NCBI RefSeq assembly: GCF_030273445.1
Contig: NZ_CP120678.1
Span: 2,333,501-2,397,500 of the forward strand
DNA: 64,000 nt
Reading direction: 5' to 3'
Source of the DNA: Selenobaculum gibii
GTDB lineage: Bacteria > Bacillota > Negativicutes > ICN-92133
Shown here: positions 34,838 to 43,219 of the stretch, piece by piece
Numbering within the stretch: the stretch's first letter is position 1
How the letters are laid out: each line of letters opens with the position of its first letter
Made by a program: the position numbers and the translations under genes
Notes under the pieces: model-generated
Databases searched by the model: none
The model's input: only the letters and a program-made list of their open reading frames with translations
Told to the model about the DNA's origin: nothing

Positions 34838-35191
34838 TTATTCAATAATTATTTTTTCCCCTACCTTTAACTCCGGTAAACCTTCACCTTTTAAAATGAT
34901 TTGCCCCGGTAAACAAGCTGATGCCATTTCATTAAATTTTAATCTACAATGGCCAATTTCTTTTAATCCGTTCAAAACTTCATCACCAATTGCCATTATT
35001 GTATAGTTTTTATTTTCAAATCTCACTGTATCGCCTACTTGAATATCTCCAACTTCACCTATCGTGTGCATAACTGAAACTTCACCTAGTGCCTCAATTG
35101 GGCACGTATCAAATAAAATCAAATCACCTGAGGAATCCAATAAATCTTGTACAACTTCACCAATTGCAGTAATGGTAACGTCATATTTCAT
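34838..35191 (-). CDS. PTS glucitol/sorbitol-type EIIA component
   Basis: 117 residues. The beta-rich fold with DLILFDTCPIEALGEVSVMHTIGEV, GDTVRFENKNYTIMAIGDEV and HCRLKFNE matches the glucitol/sorbitol EIIA family. No EIIB or EIIC gene is nearby, so it either serves a transporter encoded elsewhere or has a regulatory role together with the DeoR gene that follows. Confidence 0.86.
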   Translation of the reverse strand: MKYDVTITAIGEVVQDLLDSSGDLILFDTCPIEALGEVSVMHTIGEVGDIQVGDTVRFENKNYTIMAIGDEVLNGLKEIGHCRLKFNEMASACLPGQIILKGEGLPELKVGEKIIIE

Positions 35192-35310
35192 TGTAAAAAC
35201 ACTCCTCTTTTTTTATTTTATCTACTTATATTTCCTTTTTATCCTATTATATACGCGATTTCTTTAGAAATACCTTTGAATTCATCTATATTGGTAAGTT
35301 TTTCTTGGTA

Positions 35311-35352
35311 AAAAAAGAGAAAAATATTGCATATATCTACAATACTTTTCTC
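35311..35352 (-). terminator. Terminator after rpiB
   Basis: AAGAGAAAAGTATTG pairs with CAATATTTTTCTCTT, followed by seven T residues on the minus strand. Confidence 0.8.
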
Positions 35353-35395
35353 TTCATCACCAATAAATCAACTTATATTCTTTTTTATAAAGCAA

Positions 35396-35842
35396 TTATT
35401 TCTTTGCTTTATCTTCCATTTTTTGAATCATCTCTAAGCGTTTTGCATGATGTGCACCGATATATGCAGTATTTAACCAAATCTCAACAATCATAAGCGC
35501 AAGATTTTCGCCTAACACTCTTCCACCTAAGCAAAGAATATTAGAATCATTATGTTCACGAGTCGCTTTTGCACTAAAGCAATCACTTATTAATGCTGCT
35601 CGAATTCCAGGTACTTTGTTTGCTGCAATCGACATTCCAACACCTGTGCCACATACTAAAATACCTTTTTCAGCTTCTTTAGAAGCAACACTATTAGCAA
35701 CAGCTTCCGCATATTCCGGATAATCTACGCTTTCTATAGAATTTGTTCCAAAATCCTTATAAGCAACGCCTTGTTTATCTAAGTATTTTTTTATCGCTTC
35801 TTTTAATTCATATCCACCATGGTCACAGCCTAAAGCAATCAT
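35396..35842 (-). CDS. rpiB: Ribose-5-phosphate isomerase B
   Basis: 148 residues of the RpiB/LacAB family: CDHGGYELKEAIKKYL at the N terminus, the phosphate-binding and active-site loop LVCGTGVGMSIAANKVPGIRAAL with its Cys, and HNDSNILCLGGR. It interconverts ribose-5-P and ribulose-5-P or a related sugar phosphate. It lies in a row with the PHP and HAD phosphatase genes. Confidence 0.95.
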   Translation of the reverse strand: MIALGCDHGGYELKEAIKKYLDKQGVAYKDFGTNSIESVDYPEYAEAVANSVASKEAEKGILVCGTGVGMSIAANKVPGIRAALISDCFSAKATREHNDSNILCLGGRVLGENLALMIVEIWLNTAYIGAHHAKRLEMIQKMEDKAKK

Positions 35843-35885
35843 TTTTCTACCTCCATTATATCATGACTATTTAAAGCAGAGTCAA

Positions 35886-36734
35886 TCAAAATTTTTTAAA
35901 TTCCGCCCTGCGATGCGTAAAAGTTAATGAGCCTTCATATCCATATTCTTTCGCATATTCAACTGCCTTATCAATATAACGCCCGCAGTCCTCCGGTTGA
36001 TGCGCGTCAGAAGATGTAATAATCGGTAAATCGTATTCACGTGCAATTTTTAAGAAATCTGGATATGGTGAAATTTCAGCAATCGGATAGCGATAAAGTG
36101 TCCCCGTATTAATGTCGATTGCCATATTCGCTTTTTTTAAAGCTTTAGCTACTCTCACCAAAACAGAATCAACAGAAAAATCAGGTAAATTCTTAAATAA
36201 ACGAATATTAAAAGGATGCCCTAATACGTCATATAAACCACTTTCGCAAAGATTTTCAATCTCCTGCGCATACCAATGATAAATATCTGCTAAGCTATGT
36301 TCCTGCCATACTTGTTTTATGTCAGAAAAATCATAACCCCAGCCCTTTAAAAAGTGTACAGAACCAATGATATAGTCAAAATCATAGTTATTAATGATCT
36401 CTTTTATCTTCGCCTGATTTTTAAAATTACAAATTTCAATCCCAGTTTTTACAGGATACCCTTTTTCTTTTAAAGAATTCATAAAACTAAAATAATCATC
36501 AAGTGAATATTTAAATTTATTTTTCTTCAACCATTTTTGTTGATATTGTCCAACGATTGAATCATCGAGAATCAATTCATCATAATATAATTCTTTAAAT
36601 TCAATAAATCCATGACTATGTTCCGAGATGCCAATTTCATCTATTCCACGTGTTTTCGCACTATCAAAAAAACCCCGTACCCAGTCTAAATCATAACTTC
36701 CATACTCAAAATGCATATGATAATCAAACTTCAC
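35886..36734 (-). CDS. PHP-domain phosphoesterase (histidinol-phosphatase-like)
   Basis: 282 residues. Metal-binding motifs: FDYHMHFE (H6, H8), GISEHSHG, IGSVHFLKGW, VLGHPFNIRLF and ITSSDAHQPEDCG. Similar to HisJ, but with no histidine genes around and with sugar-phosphate neighbours the substrate may be a sugar phosphate. GTG at 36734 is chosen for GAGGGG 9 nt upstream and because the PHP fold starts there; an ATG at 36806 adds unrelated residues. Confidence 0.88.
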   Translation of the reverse strand: MKFDYHMHFEYGSYDLDWVRGFFDSAKTRGIDEIGISEHSHGFIEFKELYYDELILDDSIVGQYQQKWLKKNKFKYSLDDYFSFMNSLKEKGYPVKTGIEICNFKNQAKIKEIINNYDFDYIIGSVHFLKGWGYDFSDIKQVWQEHSLADIYHWYAQEIENLCESGLYDVLGHPFNIRLFKNLPDFSVDSVLVRVAKALKKANMAIDINTGTLYRYPIAEISPYPDFLKIAREYDLPIITSSDAHQPEDCGRYIDKAVEYAKEYGYEGSLTFTHRRAEFKKF

Positions 36735-36826
36735 GTAATTCAACCCCTCACATAGCTCATTACAAATAACATAATATATATTAGGATGTTTCAACAAATA
36801 ATGCAACTATTTCTCAAAACCCTTTA

Positions 36827-37621
36827 TTATTTTAATACTTTTTCTTTAATCGTAACCAGAACACCATGCTTGTCATTACTTGGTGCAATAAATCTTGCTG
36901 CTTTTTTCACTTCATCTAAAGCATTTTCCATAGCATAGCTGTGATACGCACTGCTCATCATTTCCAAATCATTCATATAATCGCCAAAAACCATCGTTTC
37001 TTCAAAACTTATTCCAAGCGCATCTTGAATGTGCTTTACCGCAGCACCTTTCGTTGCCCCTAGATTCATCACATCAAGCCAACAATCTGCACTCACTGCA
37101 ACTTGCAGCTGGCCACGAAAATGTTCAAATGAATGATATTTCTCTTCGGCACCATGGTCCAAATCATACATTGCAACTTTTAAAAACTCATCATCTACCC
37201 CTGATAAATCAAGCAAGTTATCTACCTTTTGTACTTCTTTATAGTACTTATCCAATTCTCTTAAGAAAACTTCATTTGTTGATTGATAATATGCTTTTTT
37301 CTTGCCTGATACTAAAACGTGCAAACTAGGAAATTGCTGAGCCACTTTTAAAACATCATTTAAATAATCTCGACGCAGCGTATTTGAAAAAATCTCTTCT
37401 TTTTTGTACACTACATAAGTTCCATTTTCTGCGACGAATAACATTTCATTCACATGTTTTTCAAAACTTTTAATGAGTGAATAATATTGACGTCCACTCG
37501 CCGCTCCGAAAACAACACCCCGATCGGCTAATTGGGAAATTGTCTCATCTACGCCCTCTGGCATGCGAAAATGGCGGTCAAGCAAAGTTCCATCCATATC
37601 AGTCAAAATTAATCTTACCAT
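36827..37621 (-). CDS. Cof-type HAD-superfamily (IIB) phosphatase
   Basis: 264 residues. Motif I LTDMDGTLLD (nucleophile D8), motif II GAASGR, Lys in LGATKGAAVKHI and motif IV VFGDYMNDLEM. The cap between is the IIB type. Such enzymes remove phosphate from sugar phosphates. AGAAGGAGGG before the ATG; first gene of the HAD-PHP-rpiB row. Confidence 0.94.
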   Translation of the reverse strand: MVRLILTDMDGTLLDRHFRMPEGVDETISQLADRGVVFGAASGRQYYSLIKSFEKHVNEMLFVAENGTYVVYKKEEIFSNTLRRDYLNDVLKVAQQFPSLHVLVSGKKKAYYQSTNEVFLRELDKYYKEVQKVDNLLDLSGVDDEFLKVAMYDLDHGAEEKYHSFEHFRGQLQVAVSADCWLDVMNLGATKGAAVKHIQDALGISFEETMVFGDYMNDLEMMSSAYHSYAMENALDEVKKAARFIAPSNDKHGVLVTIKEKVLK

Positions 37622-37734
37622 GATACCCTCCTTCTATTTTCACAACAATCGTTGATTTATTCTACATTCACCATAATGAATACTCCAATTTTACTATAAA
37701 ACGCAATAAAATAGCAAACATTATATATTATGGC

Positions 37735-37772
37735 AAAAAGTGTTACAGGAATTTCTCCCGTAACACTTTTTC
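37735..37772 (-). terminator. Terminator after the NirJ2 gene
   Basis: AAAAAGTGTTAC/GTAACACTTTTT stem with a short loop on the minus strand. Confidence 0.85.
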
Positions 37773-37809
37773 TCTCTAGACTAACAAAAGCTATTTTTAA
37801 ACTGTGAAT

Positions 37810-38805
37810 TTATTGACCAGCCCTTCCATGATATAAACACCATGGTTCCTCTGCCATATAATCCCCATCATTATAATATGCAGCTCTAGCGCGACAACCA
37901 CCACATAATTTTTTATATTCACATTTTCCGCAGCCATCTTTATATTCTAAAGTCCGTAACTTATTTAAAACTTTATTATTTTTCCAAATCTCATCAAATG
38001 GAGTTTCGCGCACATCGCCTAATGGGATATTCAAGTAAGCACAAGGTTGTACTTGTCCACGTGGGCTGATAATACAATAAGACGTTCCTGCTAAGCAACC
38101 ACGACCAAATCGCATTTTCATGCCCATTTGACGAGCAATGCGCATAAACTGTGGTGCGCAAGTTGGCTTCAATTCAATATCAACTTCTTGCTGTTTTTTC
38201 AATATGCGAGTTAATGTATCTTCATAAGCATGTGCTCTTAACGATTCCGCTTCAATAGATTTCGCCCTGCCTGTAGGAACTAAAAAAAAGAAATGATGCG
38301 CTACAGCGCCTTCTGCTACAGCAAAATCTGTAATCTGCTCAATTTCTGCTTCATTCCAATCCATAATCGTCGTATGAATTTGAAAAGGTAACCCTACGGC
38401 GCGGCAATTGCGCATACCTTGTACAGCGCCTTCCCACGCGTTAGGGAATTTTCTAAATTGATTATGTTTGTCCTTATCTAAAGAATCAAGAGAAATCCCC
38501 ATTCCCATCGCACCAGCATCTTTTAATTTCTGCGCCATATCAAGGGTAATCAATGTACCGTTTGTGCCAAAAACAGGTCGAAGCCCAAGCGAAGTTGCAT
38601 AAGCAACCAATTCAACAATATCTGGGCGCATTAATGGCTCTCCACCACTAAAAATCATAATTTTAAAGCCCGCTTTTGCAATTTGTTCCAAAAGCGTTTT
38701 TGCTTCTTTCGTATTTAATTCTTCTTCCGCCTTGCAACCGGCATCACGATAACAATGATCACAATACATATTACAAGCATTTGTCGTATTCCAAGAAATA
38801 ATCAT
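37810..38805 (-). CDS. nirJ2: Radical SAM/SPASM protein NirJ2-like (AhbD-type heme biosynthesis)
   Basis: 331 residues. The radical SAM cluster motif is C11-x3-C15-x2-C18 (ACNMYCDHCY), with IFSGGEPLM and GTNGTLIT for SAM binding, and a C-terminal SPASM-like cysteine set (GCLAGTSYCIISPRGQVQPCAY, GCGKCEYKKLCGGCRA). It resembles NirJ2, the second of a pair in Firmicutes. AhbD, its relative, decarboxylates Fe-coproporphyrin III to heme in the siroheme-dependent pathway. Strong AAAGGAGAG before the ATG; 18 nt after the NirJ1 gene. Confidence 0.85.
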   Translation of the reverse strand: MIISWNTTNACNMYCDHCYRDAGCKAEEELNTKEAKTLLEQIAKAGFKIMIFSGGEPLMRPDIVELVAYATSLGLRPVFGTNGTLITLDMAQKLKDAGAMGMGISLDSLDKDKHNQFRKFPNAWEGAVQGMRNCRAVGLPFQIHTTIMDWNEAEIEQITDFAVAEGAVAHHFFFLVPTGRAKSIEAESLRAHAYEDTLTRILKKQQEVDIELKPTCAPQFMRIARQMGMKMRFGRGCLAGTSYCIISPRGQVQPCAYLNIPLGDVRETPFDEIWKNNKVLNKLRTLEYKDGCGKCEYKKLCGGCRARAAYYNDGDYMAEEPWCLYHGRAGQ

Positions 38806-38823
38806 TTTGTTATCTCTCCTTTA

Positions 38824-40002
38824 TTACTTAATCCCGATTTCTTCGTCTGTTAAATAACATGCCGGATCAGACTCCCAAAAGTCGCCGGTCGTCGCTTCTG
38901 CACGTGTACGGAAATTCCCATTGCAGTTATCTAAGAACTTGCACGCTCTGCAACGGCCTTTTAATAATGTTTTGCGATCTTTTAAACCTGCCATAATTGC
39001 ATGAGATTCATCTTGCCAAATATCGCCGAATTTACGTTCGCGTACATTACCAAACGTATGATGTTGAGTGAATTGGTCCGGATGCACATACCCCAATGGA
39101 TCAACTTCTCCGAATGCGATGCCAGAACGATTACCACCATTCATTGAAATATACCCCTTGATTTGCTCCGCTAACTTGTCATTACCCTCGGAAAGGGCTT
39201 TAAGGTACATATATACACCATCACAGTGATTATCTACAGTTAAGATTTCTTTTTTCAAGCCTCTTTCTTCAAAATCACGCGTCCGGCGAATAATAATATC
39301 CATTGCCTTACGTGATTCTTCCGGCGTTACATCTTCGTCCATCATAGCATTTCCACGCCCCGAATACACCAAGTGATAAAAGCATACGCGATCAATATTT
39401 TCTTCTTCAATAAAGTCAAAGATATTATCTAATTCTTCTAAATTATGATGATTAATCGTAAAACGCAGTCCAACGCGTTGTCCTACTGCTACACAATTTT
39501 GAATACCTTGCATCGCCGCAGCAAATGCACCGTCTTTTCCCCGGAACTTATCATTTACCTCACGTAATCCATCCAAAGAAATACCAACATAGCCAACACC
39601 GATATCCTTAATTTTTTTCGCAACTTCGCGCGTAATCAAAGTACCATTCGTTGATAAAGTAGGACGTACTCCCCTTTGAGCCGCATATGTAGCCAATTCA
39701 AAGAAATCTGGACGCAATAAAGGCTCGCCGCCAGAAAATAATAGTACAGGCACATTAAATTCAGCTAAATCATCAATAAATTTCTTTGCTTCCTCCGTCG
39801 TCATCTCATTTTCATACTTTTTCGCTTCCGAACTCATATAACAATGACGGCAAGATAAATTACAAGTACGTGTAGAATTCCATACTACTACAGGACCAGA
39901 TCCTTCACGAACACCATGTTTTGCTGCTGCCGCACCTTTTGTATAACGTAGTGAATCACCAAAATAATCAGTCGAAAATAATAATTTCGTAACGCTTATC
40001 AT
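38824..40002 (-). CDS. nirJ1: Radical SAM/SPASM protein NirJ1-like (AhbC-type, 12,18-didecarboxysiroheme deacetylase)
   Basis: 392 residues. Radical SAM cysteines C47, C51, C54 (TCNLSCRHCY), LFSGGEPLLRPDF, LSTNGTLIT and a C-terminal SPASM-like set (CRACKFLDNCNGNFRTRA). The N-terminal MISVTKLLFSTDYFGDSLRY is characteristic of NirJ/AhbC proteins. AhbC removes acetate side chains from didecarboxysiroheme. The earlier-step genes ahbA/ahbB are not in the window. Paired with NirJ2, and downstream of a TetR regulator on the same strand. Confidence 0.87.
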   Translation of the reverse strand: MISVTKLLFSTDYFGDSLRYTKGAAAAKHGVREGSGPVVVWNSTRTCNLSCRHCYMSSEAKKYENEMTTEEAKKFIDDLAEFNVPVLLFSGGEPLLRPDFFELATYAAQRGVRPTLSTNGTLITREVAKKIKDIGVGYVGISLDGLREVNDKFRGKDGAFAAAMQGIQNCVAVGQRVGLRFTINHHNLEELDNIFDFIEEENIDRVCFYHLVYSGRGNAMMDEDVTPEESRKAMDIIIRRTRDFEERGLKKEILTVDNHCDGVYMYLKALSEGNDKLAEQIKGYISMNGGNRSGIAFGEVDPLGYVHPDQFTQHHTFGNVRERKFGDIWQDESHAIMAGLKDRKTLLKGRCRACKFLDNCNGNFRTRAEATTGDFWESDPACYLTDEEIGIK

Positions 40003-40140
40003 CTTTTTTTATCACCTATAAAACTTTCTCAAATTTATTTTGTTTTCTCCATCACAAAACAGAATAACTCTCATTTCTGAATTGCATTCATCTTTTATAT
40101 ATTAACAATATTTTTTTTCACGGTCAATGAACTTATCCAC

Positions 40141-40743
40141 TTATTTTAGTTCAATTCCATCTAAAATAATTTTAAGTTTATATTCGACATTTGTTAAAAA
40201 ATCAAGCTCTAAGCGACTAAATGCGGCTGCTTGAAATACCGAATGAAAAATTTCCGTAATGACTTCTGCCGGAATATCTTTTCTAAATTCCCCTAAATCT
40301 TGTCCACGTCGAATAATCGCTTCAAAAATTCTTTTAAAGCCCATTTTACTTTCTGTCTCAGCAGGCTGTTCTTCTTTTATCATTGCGCTCTTTTGCGCCG
40401 CACTAACGAAAAGCGGTAATACAAAACGATTTTTATCTAAAATGCGAGCAGTGAGTAAGAAAACCTCCGATAAAAATTCAGTCGAACTCTTTTCATCCTT
40501 TGGAAACGATTCATATGCTTGATAAATTTCTGCAATCATCTCGCCAAGCAAGTTTTTTAAAATATCTTCTTTTGATTGAAAATAATTATAAAACGTCCCT
40601 ATACCTAAATCTGCTTCATTCATAATATCTGCAATCGATGTATCTGAAAATCCCTGCTGTCCAAATAATTTAAGGGCAGCTTGAGTAATCACCTTTTTAG
40701 AATGCAACTTTTTTCTCTCCCGACGGTTAATCAGTTCCGCCAT
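40141..40743 (-). CDS. TetR-family transcriptional regulator
   Basis: 200 residues. N-terminal helix-turn-helix (KVITQAALKLFGQQGFSDTS; IADIMNEADLGIGTFYNYFQ), then a helical ligand-binding domain. ATG at 40743 is preceded by GGGGGTGA. A palindrome straddles its own promoter, so it probably represses itself, and the NirJ1/NirJ2 genes 140 bases downstream could be read from the same promoter. Confidence 0.92.
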   Translation of the reverse strand: MAELINRRERKKLHSKKVITQAALKLFGQQGFSDTSIADIMNEADLGIGTFYNYFQSKEDILKNLLGEMIAEIYQAYESFPKDEKSSTEFLSEVFLLTARILDKNRFVLPLFVSAAQKSAMIKEEQPAETESKMGFKRIFEAIIRRGQDLGEFRKDIPAEVITEIFHSVFQAAAFSRLELDFLTNVEYKLKIILDGIELK

Positions 40744-40773
40744 ATACTCACCCCCAAAAATCATACTTCAATT

Positions 40774-40805
40774 ATTATACTTGATTTTTTAGCGAATTCA
40801 AGTAT
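40774..40805 (-). promoter_or_regulatory. Promoter and candidate TetR operator
   Basis: On the minus strand TTGAAT (40796-40801) and TATAAT (40774-40779) are 16 bp apart. The inverted repeat ATACTTGA/TCAAGTAT (40777-40784 and 40798-40805) overlaps both elements, the right place for autorepression. Confidence 0.6.
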
Positions 40806-40866
40806 GAAGTATATTCATTTTTCGCAAAAAAATATGACGACTCCAAAATGGATTCGTCATATAACA

Positions 40867-40893
40867 CAAAAGCCCCGGATACCTCCGAGGCTT
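40867..40893 (-). terminator. Terminator of tRNA-Arg(ACG)
   Basis: AAGCCTCGGA/TCCGGGGCTT stem followed by TTTG on the minus strand. Confidence 0.72.
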
Positions 40894-40904
40894 AAATTTT
40901 AAAA

Positions 40905-40982
40905 TGGTGACCCTGGCAGGACTCGAACCTGCGACCCTTTGATTCGTAGTCAAATACTCTAATCCAACTGAGCTACAGAGTC
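40905..40982 (-). tRNA. tRNA-Arg (anticodon ACG)
   Basis: 5' GACTCTGTAGCTCAGTTGG, anticodon loop CTACGAA (anticodon ACG, to be edited to ICG by TadA) closed by TTTGA/TCAAA, T-arm AGGTTCGAGTCCT, acceptor GACTCTG/CAGGGTC and encoded CCA. Confidence 0.96.
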
Positions 40983-41145
40983 ATTGTCTATTGCTCTTGC
41001 AATCAACAGATATTATATTACCACTATGTTTTTTATTTGTCAACAATATTTTTAGTAATCTCTTTCTAGAAAATTCCCCCCACCTTTATTTCCCAATTAT
41101 TCCTAATTACAACGAAAAAATATTCTTCCACAGAAATATTTCATT

Positions 41146-41471
41146 TTATCCACATCACTATACTATCTTATTCACACATTTATTGACAAAACCCAAACTT
41201 ATCAACACTCCGAGTAATTTTGTGGATAGTTTTGTGGATAACTTTTTAAGTTTTGAGGATTTTCCTAGGGAAAAGTTTAAATATTCCTTAATTTTACATA
41301 ATAAATCATGATTTTCCAAATTACATTCTATTTTATCCACATTATAAATCATATTTATTTCCCTTATTTTCTATGTATACAAAGATAATATTTTAACTTT
41401 AAACTACTTTATCCACAAGAACATGGGTTTTGTGGATAACTTTGTGGATAACTCACTTTTTATGTGAACAA
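41146..41471. promoter_or_regulatory. DnaA-box cluster (candidate oriC or DnaA-titration site)
   Basis: Seven exact TTATNCACA boxes: plus strand at 41146, 41168, 41333 and 41409, minus strand at 41233, 41431 and 41443. Near-matches lie at 41221 and 41463. The AT-rich DNA between tRNA-Arg and the ferritin gene (40983-41609) has no convincing gene. Such density is typical of oriC or of DnaA-binding loci. dnaA and dnaN are not adjacent. Confidence 0.7.
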
Positions 41472-41609
41472 TTTAATTCTTCGTTTTCCTCTTCTTTTTA
41501 ATCCCCTGCTGATTCACATACGAATTATTTATATAAACCAAAATTAATCAAAGATTTTTGTACATAATAACATATGACATACAAATAATAATTTCGGAGG
41601 GATTTTATT

Positions 41610-42122
41610 ATGCTATCTAAAAAAATGTTAAATACACTGAATGAACAAATTAAGTTGGAAATGTATTCTGCTCATTTATATTTAGCAATGTCTTCGCATA
41701 TTGAACATCAAGGGTTTAAAGGAATGGCTAAATGGCTACGAGTACAATATGAAGAAGAGACATTTCATTTTCTAAAGTTTTATGATTATGTAAAAAGTCG
41801 TGGTGAAAAAGTCATTTTAAAAGCTATTGATGCACCACCAAATGATTTTGGCACTCCACTTGAAACATTCAGAAAAGTTCTTGAGCATGAACAACAAATA
41901 ACTGCAGACATTAACAAATTATATAAAACTGCAATAGATCAAAATGATTTCGCTTCACAAATTTTTCTACAATGGTTCATCAGCGAACAAGTAGAAGAAG
42001 AAGACAGCACCTCTGAGGTGCTAAATAAAATTCAGCTAATCGGAGACAAGCCAACAGATCTTCTTTATTTAGATAAGGAACTTGGCACACGGACATTTAC
42101 TCCGCCAAGTTCTAACGAATAA
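41610..42122 (+). CDS. ftnA: Ferritin
   Basis: 170 residues, a four-helix iron-storage protein. All ferroxidase-site residues align with E. coli FtnA numbering: E17, E50, H53, E94 and Q127 (LEMYSAHLYLAMSSHIEHQ; QYEEETFHFLKFYDY; LEHEQQ; ISEQVEEE). CGGAGGG precedes the ATG. Single gene with a terminator. Confidence 0.96.
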   Translation: MLSKKMLNTLNEQIKLEMYSAHLYLAMSSHIEHQGFKGMAKWLRVQYEEETFHFLKFYDYVKSRGEKVILKAIDAPPNDFGTPLETFRKVLEHEQQITADINKLYKTAIDQNDFASQIFLQWFISEQVEEEDSTSEVLNKIQLIGDKPTDLLYLDKELGTRTFTPPSSNE

Positions 42123-42156
42123 AGCATTCCTCTCACTTGCTTTATTTGTCAAATAA

Positions 42157-42211
42157 AAATGTACCCTATAGGTAATGGTTTTTCAGCATTTATCTATAGG
42201 GTACATTTTAT
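42157..42211. terminator. Bidirectional terminator between ferritin and a small conserved gene
   Basis: AAATGTACCCTATAG pairs with CTATAGGGTACATTT; T-rich on both sides and serving both convergent genes. Confidence 0.85.
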
Positions 42212-42213
42212 TT

Positions 42214-42513
42214 TTATACTTCTACACCAACTGGTCTGCTCCAGTCTACGTACACTTCGGTAGCGTCCCACATTCTTGTCAATGCCAATTTCAACTCTTC
42301 CAGACTATTTAATGGCTGAATCACACGCTTTTCAAAATCCATTAATGTATCTTTGGGTACATTAATTTCATGAGATGCAGTTAAATACGCTTCTACTTCC
42401 GCTTTTTTTTCTGGTGTTTTTAATACTACATTTACTGTTTTTGCTTGTATATCATATTCAATGTATCCGTTATCTTCTTCAAAATGAACCGCTACGCTAT
42501 ATAAATTTTCCAT
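42214..42513 (-). CDS. Conserved hypothetical small protein
   Basis: 99 residues, acidic, soluble, mixed alpha/beta by composition. GYIEYDIQAKTVNVVLKTPEK and a C-terminal LTRMWDATEVYVDWSRPV look like a conserved single-domain family, but I do not recognise it. GGAGG lies 9 nt before the ATG. Single gene. Confidence 0.75.
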   Translation of the reverse strand: MENLYSVAVHFEEDNGYIEYDIQAKTVNVVLKTPEKKAEVEAYLTASHEINVPKDTLMDFEKRVIQPLNSLEELKLALTRMWDATEVYVDWSRPVGVEV

Positions 42514-42748
42514 TTCATAAATCCTCCATAGATCAAAGTTAACTTTTCAGACATAGTAATATTATAACCTTAAAACATAAAATTGCATAGAATTATAGAC
42601 AGGGATGTTTTAGTTCTATTCTATAAACAAATAAAACAAGCATATCTTATAAGTAAACCCTCTCCAAAAAGTTGCCTAATAAAACGCTAAAGTATATAAT
42701 AATTTTTCAAATAGAACTATAATACAATTATAAAGGATGGCGATATCC

Positions 42749-43204
42749 ATGAATCTAGATTACCTTCCCTTACTCATCATTCTCGCTCTCGGAGTAATTG
42801 GACATAATAATTCCGTTGCAATTGCTGCGACAGTTCTAATGCTCATTAAATTGCTTGGCTTTAACGATTGGTTCCCCATTCTCGAAAAACACGGACTAAA
42901 TGTTGGTATCATCGTATTAACGATCGGTATTCTCGCACCAATTGCCTCTGGTAAAATCAATATGGGAATTATGCTGGATACATTTAAAACACCTACAGGA
43001 ATCGTAGCGATAGCGATGGGCGTATTCGTTGCATGGGCAGGTGGTCTTGGTATTCCACTTTTGAAAACTTCGCCTGAAATCGTAAGCTCATTAGTCATTG
43101 GGACGATTGCCGGTGTCTTCTTTTGCAATGGGATTCCCGTTGGACCATTGATTGCGGCTGGTCTAGTATATATTGTCCTATCCGTGGGTAAATTATTTCA
43201 ATAA
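42749..43204 (+). CDS. DUF441 integral membrane protein
   Basis: About 151 residues and four to five membrane segments. The family pattern LDYLPLLIILALGVIGHNNSVAIAATVLMLIKLLG, GIIVLTIGILAPIASGKI and IVSSLVIGTIAGVFFCNGIPVGPLIAAG is clear (cited in parts). Function unknown. ATG at 42749 is favoured over 42737 because AAAGGATGG acts as ribosome-binding site. Followed after 15 nt by the DUF2600 gene. Confidence 0.9.
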   Translation: MNLDYLPLLIILALGVIGHNNSVAIAATVLMLIKLLGFNDWFPILEKHGLNVGIIVLTIGILAPIASGKINMGIMLDTFKTPTGIVAIAMGVFVAWAGGLGIPLLKTSPEIVSSLVIGTIAGVFFCNGIPVGPLIAAGLVYIVLSVGKLFQ

Positions 43205-43219
43205 GGAACGGAGGATATC

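Noticed and set aside
40991-41352. ORFs on both strands through the DnaA-box region
   Set aside because: They are composed of AT-rich and DnaA-box sequence, lack ribosome-binding sites and look like chance frames.
41221-41451. Repeated TGTGGATAA units considered as a CRISPR or iteron array
   Set aside because: Units are 9 bp, in both orientations and irregularly spaced; they match DnaA boxes exactly.
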